DNA of 64,000 nt from Hibiscus mutabilis. Lineage: Eukaryota > Streptophyta > Magnoliopsida > Malvales > Malvaceae. Position 1 is the stretch's first letter. The number at the start of each line of letters is the position of its first letter. Both the position numbers and the translations under genes were made by a program. The notes below the pieces were generated by a model, which was given only the letters and a program-made list of their open reading frames with translations, was not told where the DNA came from and made no database searches. This document shows positions 48,566 to 60,128 of this stretch, one piece after another. The stretch is from positions 5,215,213 through 5,279,212 of the forward strand of contig CM033726.1 in assembly GCA_019671005.1 (NCBI GenBank), written 5' to 3'.

Positions 48566-51500
48566 TTACAATAGGCCAGTGCTCCCAAATGGATTATTGG
48601 AATGTGGCTGCCCAACAGGTGCCACTTGGTTCACCGGGAATGCTCCGAACCCTGTATCGCCAAATGGATTCGACTGGCTCATCATCAAGTGTTGCTGCTC
48701 TTGCGGCTGCTGATAAGTTGGTTGGTAAGCACCGAAAGGATTGTTTTGTTGTTGAGCCATTGCTGCCATTTGCATGGCTGGAGGGGGAGCAATGTTATTT
48801 GACATGGCAAATGGGTCTTGCACCTCAAATGGATTCGAAACAGGAGCTCCATACGCAGGCTGCTGAGCTCTATATGCTGCATCATCATATAAACTGTTGA
48901 GGGTGAGGGAGTCCAATCCACCAGCCTGAAAAATTATCGGCGACAAAATCAGTATCTAATAATCCAAAAATTCTATAAGATAAGTGCTCTTTTGTAAAAA
49001 AAATACTATCCCAAACCTACATAAGAATGGAATAAGAAGTGAAAGCACATAAAGAGCATACCAATTGCCTATCAGTAGGTGCAGAAATATCGGTACTTGG
49101 TGTGGTGACAAGGGCAAGCTCCCATCCATTAGGATCAAATTCTACTGGCTGACCAGCAGTAACTGTTGAAGCAGTACCTGCAAAATAAAACATTTTCACT
49201 TTAGCTAATCGTAGCAACATCAAAGATTAGAATAGCAGCCAACAAATAAGGAAGAAAAAAGAAATATAAATTTACCAGATTCATTTGGTACTATGGCTAG
49301 AGCTAAAGCATTGCTTTCCTCAATTGCTGAGGCATCGGATGCTGAATAATTTAATCCCTGAACCCCACCGAAATGCAATCAATAAAAAATGAAGTAGACA
49401 AATAGGATGACATTATGAAGCTCCCAAGGAAACCTTACCAATAAATCTCCAGTGTCCATGTTGGTCTGAGGTGGGGGAGGAGGAGCAATCTCAACACTGG
49501 AAACAGAATCATCATCAGCAGGAGTGGATGGCTCAGGTTCATCATTGGATAATTTAGTATCTTCGGAAGGGCCTTCCTCTGGTCTGTATGTTAATAGCTG
49601 TAACCAACAAAACCATTAGTTCTGCAGCATTTATCAGTTTGTTTTTTAGAATCATTCCAAGGTAATTCAGGAATTATTAGTTGAACACAAAAGGATAACT
49701 GGGGGTGAAAATGTTTCATGTTCATCCATCTATCATTTATAATGAACTCAATGTCATCTTTCCCACAGTTAGCGGTAGTTTTCAACATAAAATTGTATGT
49801 GTTCCTAGTCTTGGAGCCAGATGCAAAATTATGCATTCAAGATTTTGTAGCTTCTCAAATATAGCAGTATAGAATCCTCATAATGACAAAGAGGTCAGCA
49901 GTTCTGAAATATGGGGGAAATATCACCATAATTCAAAAGCCATTCTGTCTTCATACGACCATATAGATCTATAGTGTGGAATATAGTGAGAAGAGTACTA
50001 ACCAACGGTTCTGTTGGAACAGAAACCATACGTGGTGCCTCTCGAATATACTCTTCCATGGTAGTGAGAAAAGACTGTGGTGGCTGGAACACATAAAAAG
50101 TATAAAACAGAAGATTTATGAAAGAGCCAACTCAAACAACACATCACCTCTGTAGAATCCATACCTCTCTGAGAACAGGAAACTGGAAGTTCCTAGCAAG
50201 TTCCAATCCTTTGCAAACTTCATAGAAATCAGAAAGGCTATTAGCCTGCATCATAAACATTAATAGGCCACAACACTGAGATATCAAACCAGCCATGGTT
50301 ACCAACGAAGTGAGATATAATCCAATAATCATAAAAGCAATAGATCAAATAAACATTCAATGTCATTAAAAGGAAATTACATCTTCACCTGCTGACCAGC
50401 TCGCTTGTATACATCAAGAGCTTTGACAGCCTCATGTCTTGGCATCTCAAAGAACTGCAAACTCACAGGTTGAGCAGCTATTTTGAAAAAGAAAAGAGAA
50501 GCATCTGTCTCAAACTAGGAAATTCTTCTATAAACAACCAAATCCACTTTACCTTGTCAACAAGATTAATAATTCCATCATTAATAGCACAATATATTTT
50601 GAAGCTCTCCTTCAGTACCTAAAAATTGCAATATTTGGAGGTCAAAATTATTTCAACATGAAGTGCTTCCATGGTCAGATTCTAGAAATTGTAGTTATTC
50701 CTATGGGGAGATAAAGAGATTCTTAGGAAGAAGTAAAAAGAATCACAATTGCTTTTAACAAAAGAAAAAAACCCATATATATGCCTGACAGTGCAGATAA
50801 AGGAGATGCAGATAAAATGGGGTTTGAATTTAATTCTACGAACTTTCTACACAATAATACATTGCTCAAGAGAAAGAGAAGAAAAACTTTAACAAAACAT
50901 TTGAACTTTGAATTTAACACCTCGCAAAAGAAAAAGAAAACCTTTGAGTTTAACAAAAGGAAAACCTAGGATCGCCGGTAGAAAACTCAAAACAAGAATG
51001 TCAGACTAGGCAAGGGTTATACACTTATACTTATGGTGCCCAGCTGCCCATTAATAACAAAATCATCACTTCAGTTGACAAATTTGAAAAGAACAGGATG
51101 CATACATTAACTTTTGGTTCAACTCTTATTGACACTAAAATTAATAATTTAACCTGATGAAATCCAAACAAATGCTAATGATAAGTTGGAAATAAGATTT
51201 CAGGTACAGATAAGATGAAACAAATATATATTACATAATACATAACCAAGAAAAGGAGAGCGAACGTACCAGAGCCAATGCATATTGTATAACATAGTTG
51301 CCTATAGTGGCGCCTTCTGGCTGCAAGAGAGCAGACAAGTCTATTAACTTTCCAAATATGGTGAAAAACGTGAATACATAACAGCATCTCAACATGTTGG
51401 TGAAACAAAATATAATAAAATACCCGGCAACCAATAAGACGGTAAAGCAATTGTTGCAAAGCAGGCAATTGTGTCAACAATTCTTCGCTGTCCAAATCCC

Positions 51501-53245
51501 TGGTTCTGCTGTATCCCTATATGTTAAAGAGAACAGAAGTTGCAGCAAGGCCATAAACCACAAAGGGTAAAAAATCCTTTAACTCGTGGAGCAAATATTC
51601 CAAAAACAATGATACCTTATCCTCCCCCTGGGCAGGTCTAGGGAGACGCTCAGATTCAATGTCATACTTCAAAATCTTAAAGCATTCAAGTCTTTCTTCC
51701 AAATACAATGCATATGTACGTACCCAGGCAGAGCAATCCCAAGCTGAAGAGCATATACAGAAATAGGAGGAAAAGTTAAGCAAATCAATCGGAAAATATT
51801 TCTGGTGACCAGAATACACAGAGAAGCACACAAATACACATGCATACACCAATAAACACGCAAGTAGATAGAGAGAGAAAGAGACAAAAATCTCACCAAT
51901 AGGACTAGAATCATCCTTGAAATTAGAAAGTTGGAGGATACGAGCTCTCTGTGATAAGTTTAAAAGTTCTCCTCTGAAAGTAGGATCACCCTCCCTCGAT
52001 GCTCTATGGATAACTATGAGTGTTTTCAATGCAACCTATTGAATAAAAAAACGAACAATTACAACATAAGTTCATTAACCCATATCAGAACAGGAGCTTG
52101 ACATAGGCAAATTGTAAACCATCAATGCAACTTGTTTTTTTCTGTTCATACATCATAATTAGTTAGTCATGAAGCACAGAAAGACTAGAGCAATTCAAGA
52201 ACCATAAACATGAATTCCCATCCTATCTAGAAACTTTCCAGTGTAAACAACTTCATCAATGTCCTCCACAGCATTTCAGCGTGTCTAGAAACCATAGTTG
52301 CATAAAGAAACTATCCCATTGAAAAAAACAACAATGCATACAATTGTAGAGTAGCAACGCTCAGCTAGGAGAAACAGGGTTCATTGTCCATGAAATCTTC
52401 TTAAGGTTATAGCAAAGGCATAGAACTGAACTCTAGTACCACTACTCAGTATACGTTTAGATTATTGCACACTTCCAAAAATATTTCAGCAAAACATTCA
52501 AAATGATGCGCAATAATATTTAATTTCACACTAGCATTAATATAATTGATGGTAAAAAAATTAACATATGCACAAGCCACAAAGCGTTAAGAAATAATAC
52601 TAGATTAACTCTGAAGTGGTTACATTAGTGTTGAATGCTTATCAAATACTATAAACCCCTACATCTTAAAGCAAAAGCATCATTGTCCAATTAAGCAATG
52701 ATTTCAAATAAATTAAAAACAGAAGCCCAATTAGTATAATTATTAAAATAATAATAATAAAAGCCAGTGAATAATACCGTCCAGTTATGAGTCTTGGCCA
52801 ATCTGCGGCCAAGCGCATGAATGCAATAAGCAACATCTGCTCGAGGTCGAATCGATGAAGTAGCAACGAGGATTTCTACAAAAATAAAATAAAAAAAATC
52901 AACCCAATACTCTCACACACAATATCACAAACCGGAAACCCTCGGTAAATGAAATTGGATCTATAAAGTCGCACTTAAAAATCCAAAAAAAAAAAAGGAA
53001 ACTCACTTCTAAGATGCCTTTCTTTTGGAGGACACACGACATGGTTGGTAGCTTTGACAACGGCCACGTCCAAATCCTAATTATAAACATTTCAAAATAA
53101 CCAAATCAAATCCAATTAGAGGCTAAATATAGAGAAAGAGAGACATTGAAAATACCGCGTAATCGCTGTTAACATGGGCGAGACCGACTTTGGTGGAATC
53201 TTTAAGAGCACCGTAAGCTTTTCTCCATGTTTGAAGTGTCGCCAT
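48566..53245 (-). CDS. Clathrin assembly protein, AP180/ANTH (PICALM) type, 15 exons
   Basis: An endocytic adaptor: the ANTH domain binds phosphoinositides and the C-terminal tail recruits coat partners. Exons on the minus strand: 53245-53156, 53076-53007, 52875-52778, 52035-51897, 51743-51616, 51516-51424, 51320-51270, 50618-50553, 50454-50389, 50245-50165, 50083-50003, 49597-49439, 49357-49276, 49177-49062, 48925-48566. All introns are GT-AG; the sum is 1680 nt, 559 residues. The ANTH domain covers about 1-310. The lipid-binding K38, K48, R50, H51 fit K-x9-K-x-K/R-H/Y. W-D-C-S-A-W-V and L-E-E-R-L-E-C follow. The tail (from about 330) is acidic, then Q/M/P-rich, with N-P-F at 471, 502, 526 and 551 and D-P-F at 477, motifs used to bind EH-domain and adaptor-ear proteins. 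It is closest to the Arabidopsis At4g25940/At5g57200 type by recall. Confidence 0.95.
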
Positions 53246-54073
53246 TTTCCTTGATTTCTTTCTCGGCAAACAACAGAGTAAAGAATCAACCAAACGCTGA
53301 TTAGTTGTTGATTATTTCAGGCTTCTCTATAAGGTGAAGGGATCTTTTGGCGTGATAGTTGGCAATGGGTGGTACAACCACCATTAATATATTACATTAT
53401 ATTATATTAATTCAAATTAATTATTATCTTGCAATAGACGACGACCCCGCTTTTGTTATGCTCGTAATATTTAATCGATCAACATTTTTATAGTATTTAA
53501 ATTTAAAGTTTTGACTTTTTTAATAGAAAGTTTTGACTTTTGTACATTTTTTTTTTTTTTTACTTTTGACTCCAAATATATAGTTGGATTATAATATTAG
53601 AGATAAGGCTCCACTTTTAACGTATACTCGTTAGTGATTAAAGATAAGGTTTTTATATATGTATTGTTAACATGTACGTTCTACACGATGTCCTTGTGTG
53701 CTACATTTTTAAGACAAAATTTGTTAAAATTTTTCTTCCTTTTCCCCTTAACTTTTATTTTCTTATATTTTAATCATGAATCATATTAATTTACTTAAAC
53801 ACAACAAAGACGTGTTTCGTCAGTACGGCTTCTCATGACCGTATCACGTAAGTGAAAAGACATCTTATCAATCGCGTATTTAATTGCCATACATGCAAAG
53901 TCACGTTTTGTTAATCACATCTTTGGTCTTTTTATTAAAAGGAAATCATCTTGAAAATTAATCTTCAATGGATGCTATTTTGATAATATTTTTTAAGAGT
54001 GATGTTTAGATGAAAAAAAGACAAAGTTCACTTGTATTTGGATCCTACCCTAATACATACATATCCTTTTCAT
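53246..54073. other. Upstream region of the ANTH gene
   Basis: The first 100 bp are likely leader and promoter of the minus-strand gene. Then AT-rich sequence with nothing else recognised. CTTTTCAT at 54066-54073 is the left duplication of the next element. Confidence 0.5.
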
Positions 54074-54514
54074 TAGATGTGTAAAATACTGACCTGACCT
54101 AGAAACCCGAATTGAACCCGATAATTTAATAACCGAACCTGACCTGCACCCGACTTGATATGAACCCTAACACAAAATTAACATGGCAAATATCTGATAT
54201 AACCTGACTTGAAACGACCTGAGATCTTATTTGACCCGACCTGCAACAGACCCGACTTAATATCATCCCAATTCTCCAAATCATGAACGACATGCAAAGT
54301 TAAACAAAATAAATAGAACATATAAAACTAAATCAATAGACCAACTAATAAATTCAAAAAACCAAATAAGAAATTCATTAAGGAGAAAACAATCTAAAGC
54401 ATTAGTGAACAAACAATATCAATAAATATTGAAGTAAATATATAAAAGAGGGCATATTGAACTATTAACAATTAAACTAGAAGAGATTCTTTTACAAAAT
54501 CATAAACTGGAGAA

Positions 54515-55650
54515 TCATACTTATTTAATTAAGATTTTAAATTTTAATATTTTTAAAGATTATTCAGATAATTTTTTTAAAGATTTGTAATGTTATTTAA
54601 TCATTTTTAAAGATTTCAATATTTTAATATAATTATATATATACTCAAAGAATTAATATTTTAAAATTTAAAATTTGTAAAAAGTATTAATATAATTTTT
54701 TAAAGATTTATAATTTTATTTAATAATTTTTAAAGAATATCCATATATATACTCATAAGATTTAAATTTTAAAAATTTTAAAATTATAAAGATTATTCAT
54801 ATATTTTTTTTTTTAAAAAATACTTTTTAACATACTTTTTTATATATACTCATTGAATTAAGAATGTGAATTTTAATATTTTTAAAATTTTTAAGATTAT
54901 TCATAGAATTTTTAAAGATTTGTAATATTATTTAATAATTTTTAAAGATTATTTATATCTATACTCATTGAATTAAGATTTTAAAATTTAAAATTTTTAA
55001 AGATTTTTCATATAATTTTTTAAAAATTGTTAAAGATTATTCATATGATTTTTAATTTTTTTTTAAATTTTAATAGAATTATATATATATATATTCATTG
55101 TATTGAGATTTTAAATATTTAAATATTATATGATTTATAATGTTATTTAATAATTTCTAAATATTATTCGTATTTTTACCATCAAATATAATTTTATTAA
55201 GGAGAAAATAATACAAATATTATCAGGAGCCTCATTAAAAATCTCCTTAGCCCTAAATGGAGGAAAAGAGTACTCTGCGATAATTGTAGAATTCAAACGT
55301 GCAAGACTAACCACGAGAACACGCAAATATAAATGGAATACTATAAAACAAAGCCAAGAAAGCACTTCTTCCCACGCACTATAGCTCATTGAATTAAAAT
55401 TTTAAATTTTGAAATTTTAAAATTTTTAAAGATTATTTATATAATTTTTAAAGATTTGTAATGTTATTTAATAAATTTTAATGATTATTCATATGTATAC
55501 TCATTGAATTAAGATTTTAAAATTTAAAATTTTTAAAGATTATTCATAAATTTTTTTAAAGATGTGTAATGTTATTTAATATTTTTTAAAGATTATTCAT
55601 ATAGTATTTAATTTTTAATATAATTATATATATATACTCATTGAATTTTA
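54515..55650. repeat. AT-rich tandem array, about 94-139-bp units
   Basis: Units carry ATATATACTCATTGAATTAAG, ATTTTTAAAGATTATTCATAT and GATTTGTAATGTTATTTAAT. Unit starts lie near 54515, 54645, 54757, 54851, 54963, 55091, 55383, 55498 and 55637. The 55091-55383 interval is enlarged by the LINE fragment. Confidence 0.75.
55180..55400 (-). mobile_element. 5'-truncated LINE tail nested in the array
   Basis: On the minus strand: TACTCTTTTCCTCCATTTAGG, then TTTTTAATGAGGC, then CTCCTTAATAAAATTATATTTGATGGTAAAA. This parallels the LINE tail at 3880-3996 on the plus strand, so both derive from one LINE lineage. It is less AT-rich than the array around it. Confidence 0.7.
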
Positions 55651-56149
55651 TCTGAAACTGACGTGAATTAAACCGACTCGAAGTCAATCCGAAACCGAAT
55701 TAACCCGACCCGAATTTTATCTAAAACTGACGTGGCCCAACCTGAACTTGACCTGATATTTGGAATGACCTGACCTAAATTCCATCCGAACCCGAATTAA
55801 CCCGATAATTAACCGCTTAGACCCGAACCGTTTTGAACCGAACTTGGTATTGACCCGACCCGAACCCAACCCGAGTCTGAGTTGAGATCAACCCGACATT
55901 GACATGAACCCGAGTCAACCCGGACCCGGCCTGACTCGGTTCGAACCATTAATTTTACCCGATATAACTTGAATCCGATCTAACCCAACCTGAAACCCGA
56001 CCGAGTACCCGATTTTACATCTCTACTTTTCATCCCTCAAAAGTTTGAGTTTTCAATCTGTTCCATTTATATAAGTATGAATAATTAGTGCAACGAAATC
56101 ATTTTTTATATCAAATCATATGTTATATCTATGTACTGTTTCTCATTCA

Positions 56150-56330
56150 CACATGGGCAGAGCCAGGATCTAAAATTGGGTGACAATATTTAAAATGTGG
56201 GGGGCAAATATACAAATGATTTATTTTTAAAAAAAATTACATCATAAAAATATAAATATAATTTTTTTAAGTTGGAGGACATGAGGCATGCCCCCTCCCG
56301 ATCATCTATGTCCCTCAGTCCCTGGTTGCA
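56150..56330. mobile_element. Possible MITE with GCAGAGCCAGG end
   Basis: The left end GGGCAGAGCCAGGATCTAAA and the right region CCCTCAGTCCCTGG resemble the ends of a common plant repeat. Arms are short and poorly matched; no duplication was found. Confidence 0.3.
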
Positions 56331-56704
56331 CATATCCATTGTATTTATTAATAACAATGTAGTTTATTAATCAGTATATGTGATGCAATGTGAAAAAAAC
56401 TGAAAAAAAATATTTTCTTAACAATGCACATTAATTTATTGCGAAATTAGAAAATATATATACAACGCCAGTTTACATCCAAAATAACTTGTTACTTTAG
56501 AGTCTAATGCAAGTTATTTAATTATTGTTTTTGTTTTGAGAATATAAAAAGGATTAAATTGATAGAATTTTTAAATATAAGTTAATTTTTTCTGAAATTA
56601 TAACAAAATTAATAGAATGCTCAAGTATGTGAGACAAAATGTCATTATATTATGTCACATTAGACATTTGCTTCAATTTTAACGACTGATAACTTGTTTG
56701 TAAC

Positions 56705-57070
56705 AATATTTTAATTGAGTGTCTTGTTCAAGGGCAAAGCTCCATGTTATAATTTTTAATATTCGATATATTTTGGTTTAATAGTAATTTGGTCCCTGTA
56801 AAAAAATATGTAAATTAAAAATATAAGAATTTATTAAATATTTAATCCAGTAGAGGTTGAACTAAATAATGATGGGTATGTGCCCTTGAAAATTGTTGGT
56901 CTAATACAATTTAAGTCTCTATAGGTTTAAATATTAAACAAATTAAACATTGTCACTTGAATTTTGAGTTTAAACAATTAATAAGTCATTGTATTTTTAA
57001 ATTTTAATATTTTGGCCTATACCAATATTCAATCTTGGCTCCCAACCCTAAACTTGTTTATAACTTTTAT
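56705..57070 (+). repeat. Dispersed repeat pair, copy 2
   Basis: Colinear with 31790-32150; see that entry for shared segments. Confidence 0.5.
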
Positions 57071-59044
57071 AAAAAAATAACGTTATTGTAAGACTCGAAT
57101 TGTACCTGGATACCCATATAAATTATATTTTCACTATAAATAAAACAAAAAAATATAAATACATAAATAAATATAAAATCGAAATATAAATATAATCCAA
57201 TATCCTTTAAAAGTCCATATAAATGATATAAAAGCCCATTCATAATAAAAAAGCCAATTACAATTCAAAATCTCCAATTTACAACTAATTGACAGCCCAA
57301 CAAACACAAACCCATCATAATTTCTTTTTTTCCCGCCCCGAAACTAGTCCATATGGTGTCCTCTCATTCGTTCAAACGGCTATCACGCGGATAATAGTTT
57401 TCTCTCCTCTGATGGATCTAGTTGACTCTGCTGACGTCATCAGTGACATCAGCGTCATACTCCTTATAAATATCAGGAGAGAGAAATGTCAGACTTCATT
57501 AAATATTATCATTAGTAATAATAATAATAATAAATAAACTAATAATAATATAATCAGAGAGAGAGAAAAAAAGTTACTCTCGACAGTCGAATCGTTTGGA
57601 ACACGAACGATCATCAAAAAGCTCATCGGTCGTAAAAAAATTCATCGATCGACACCGTCATAACACTGTCACGGAAGTATAATCTCTTTGTTTTGTTCAT
57701 TATCTGCAAAACCAAAACCAAAAATAGTGTTAGTATTAAATATATATAAACTTAAATCAGAAAATAAGATCGGTGGCCGGTTTGCTTTTCTCAAATGGCG
57801 GAATTGAAGAGAGTTCGAGATGGGTAGTTTTAGGCTTAGGATGGTGGAGATGGGCAATTGTGATGAACCGGGACTATATTAGGGCTTAGGAAGCTCGAAA
57901 TAAAAAAAATAAATTTTTTAGGGTTTTTGGCACAGTGGCTGAAAATCATCTCACGGCAGCCGGCCAGTGGATAGACGATGGTCGGATAACAAGTTTGAGT
58001 GGCCAAAGTTGGACAATGATGGATCAAAAAGGAAAAATTGAAAGAACAAGGAATAAGTTCTTGAGAAATAGGGCCATTTAATCTTAAAAAACATGAAAAT
58101 TGGGTTTTTATGTGTTTGTGAAGATCAAACAAAGAAAATGGGAAGAACAATACTTGAATATGTGAAGAAAAGTGAGTTTTGATAATAAAAAAATGGGTAG
58201 GTTTTATGGGAAATATTTGTTTGAGTTGAGAGAATTTGGTGAGGAGAGAGATGGTCCGTGGAGGAGAGAGTGAATATGAAATTATGATCGATTCAACTCA
58301 GTCTAGGGTTATTTATAGCCAAGCTGAAATGGTGCCGTTTTGACACCGAGTCAGGAAAAGGTCCGCGCATATTCTTAAAAATAGGTTAATTGGGACTTTA
58401 GTCCCTACAACGTTTTAATGCAATTCAATTTGGTCACTATACATAATAAAATCAGAATTAAAGTTTTCAATTCCTTTCAATTTAGTCCTGTTTATTATTT
58501 GTTTAATTTAATTAAAAGCTTTAAATTATATGTTTGATGCATATTTTAAATTGAGCATATAGTTTTAATATTTAGACAATTTAATCATTTAGTTTTAATA
58601 AATTGTTAAGAGCCTTAGACTTTAGGTTCTTTAATTAGGATTTGATAATTAAATTAAGAAGATCATTGTACCAAATCCATATTTAAGTGACCTTAAAGGT
58701 AATTTATCCTAATTTTTAACACATTTAATATTATCATGGTTTATAATTTTACTTCAAAATTAAGTATATAATAAATCAATCGATTTACATTTCGGCAATC
58801 GACCAAATAGCTTTAAACACTCAAATAAAACAAACAATTAGCAAAACAGTACTACTAGTAAAGGATAAGAATTATGTGAGGTGGTCTTCACATAACTACA
58901 TAACACGTGGCATCCCCACAATAATTGAGAATTCCATTTTCTTCCCCGGGAAAATCCACGCATTCTCTGCCATGAAACTCTAACTCAAAACCGATAAGAA
59001 AATAAGCCTAAAATGCCCAAAAAACAGAGTTACAGTGCTCAAAG
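57071..59044. other. Unassigned region upstream of ndhL
   Basis: 57290-58400 is less AT-rich, with a GA-rich part at 57555-57570 and phrases such as GGTGCCGTTTTGACACCGAG that resemble LTR sequence, but no duplication or matching pair was found. The last 200 bp before 59045 is the presumed promoter and leader of ndhL; it contains an upstream mini-ORF of three codons (ATG near 58971). Confidence 0.35.
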
Positions 59045-59938
59045 ATGTTGAGCTCTTTCAGCTTCCAAATCCCCAAGGCTTTGCCTTCCATTTATCTTTC
59101 CCCTTCTCATTGTAGACCATCTCCTTTCTTCAACATTACATCTCAACACAAACCCACCAACAATCCCAAGCTTCCTAAGGTAATTAAAACGTCCATTCAT
59201 TTTTGTGTTTCAAATTCATGAATTTTCTCACCCTTTCATGAATCTTTCAGGAACCCAATGTTACAAACATCAAACTAAAGCCAGATGATAGCTTTGATGC
59301 AAAGAAGACCAGCTTGGCTATTCCAGTTGCTGCCCTTCTTTCCACAGTAAGATATTCTTATTTTTGTTCTAATCCATTGGTTTATATAAATGTTGATGAA
59401 GGTTTTTTGCACCAGTTTGTGCAGCCAGCGTTAGCTGTTACAGGGGTAAACAATGAGCCGGATCTTATCACTGTGATAATTCAACTAGGAATTATTGCTT
59501 TTTTGTACTTCCTTATCATGCCAGTAAGTTTTTTTTTTTACTTGCTTTTTTAATATCGTGTTGTAAATATTTGTTTAAATGTGATTAATGAATTGATGGA
59601 ATGGCAGCCAATCATCATGAACTGGCTTAGGATAAGGTGGTACAGAAGAAACCTCTTGGAGATGTATTTGCAGTTCATGTTTGTCTTCCTCTTCTTCCCA
59701 GGGTGAGTTTGAACATTCTTTAAACCTTCTTTTAGTCATTTTCGCAAACACGTGGTAAGCTTGAGGAAACCTTTGTGCTGCGTTCAGGTTACTGCTTTGG
59801 GCACCATTTTTGAACTTCAGGAAGTTCCCAAGGGATCCATCCTTGAAGTATCCATGGGATACACCTAAAGATCCTTCACAAGTTAAGAATGCATACGCCA
59901 AGTATCCATATGCCAAGCCCGAAGATTATGATTGGTAA
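59045..59938 (+). CDS. ndhL: NAD(P)H-quinone oxidoreductase subunit L, chloroplastic (five exons)
   Basis: NdhL (CRR23) is a nucleus-encoded subunit of the thylakoid NDH complex that takes part in cyclic electron flow around photosystem I. Exons: 59045-59179, 59251-59346, 59416-59523, 59608-59702 and 59788-59938, all GT-AG; the sum is 585 nt, 194 residues, stop TAA. The first 65-75 residues are rich in S, P and K with a hydrophobic A-L-L-S-T stretch, as expected for plastid targeting. Two membrane segments follow: around I-I-Q-L-G-I-I-A-F-L-Y-F-L-I-M and around F-M-F-V-F-L-F-F-P-G-L-L-L-W. The C-terminal third is conserved in the family: N-F-R-K-F-P-R-D-P-S, Y-P-W-D, and the end Y-A-K-P-E-D-Y-D-W. 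It appears intact. Confidence 0.95.
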
Positions 59939-60128
59939 ATCTGTATAATTGGTGACATGATTATAGAATATTCAGCCTCCCTTTGGTTCTTGTTCTTGCT
60001 TGTAACCCAAGAAACTTCGTTTAATATGTTAATTAAGCACACCAAGATGTTAATTTTTATTACAAATGCAAAGACACTTGATAACATGCCATAAATAAAG
60101 TGAAAACATAACCAAAACATGCTACCAT

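Larger units (their letters stand above)
54074..56025. mobile_element. hAT-like element with ACCCGA-rich ends, 1.95 kb
   Basis: CTTTTCAT flanks it perfectly (54066-54073 and 56026-56033), an 8-bp duplication typical of hAT. Termini are TAGATGTGTAAAATAC and, in complement, TAGAGATGTAAAATCGG. Both sub-ends (54085-54250 and 55650-56010) are built of variants of CCTGACC, ACCCGA and AACCCG. The centre is an AT-rich tandem array into which a LINE tail is inserted. No transposase was seen. Confidence 0.8.

Noticed and set aside
48478..48900. 140-codon plus-strand ORF
   Set aside because: It is antisense to the last exon of the ANTH gene.
57087..58900. Possible LTR starting TGTAAGACTCG
   Set aside because: None of the candidate CA ends I tried is followed by the expected GTTAT, and no second copy is present.
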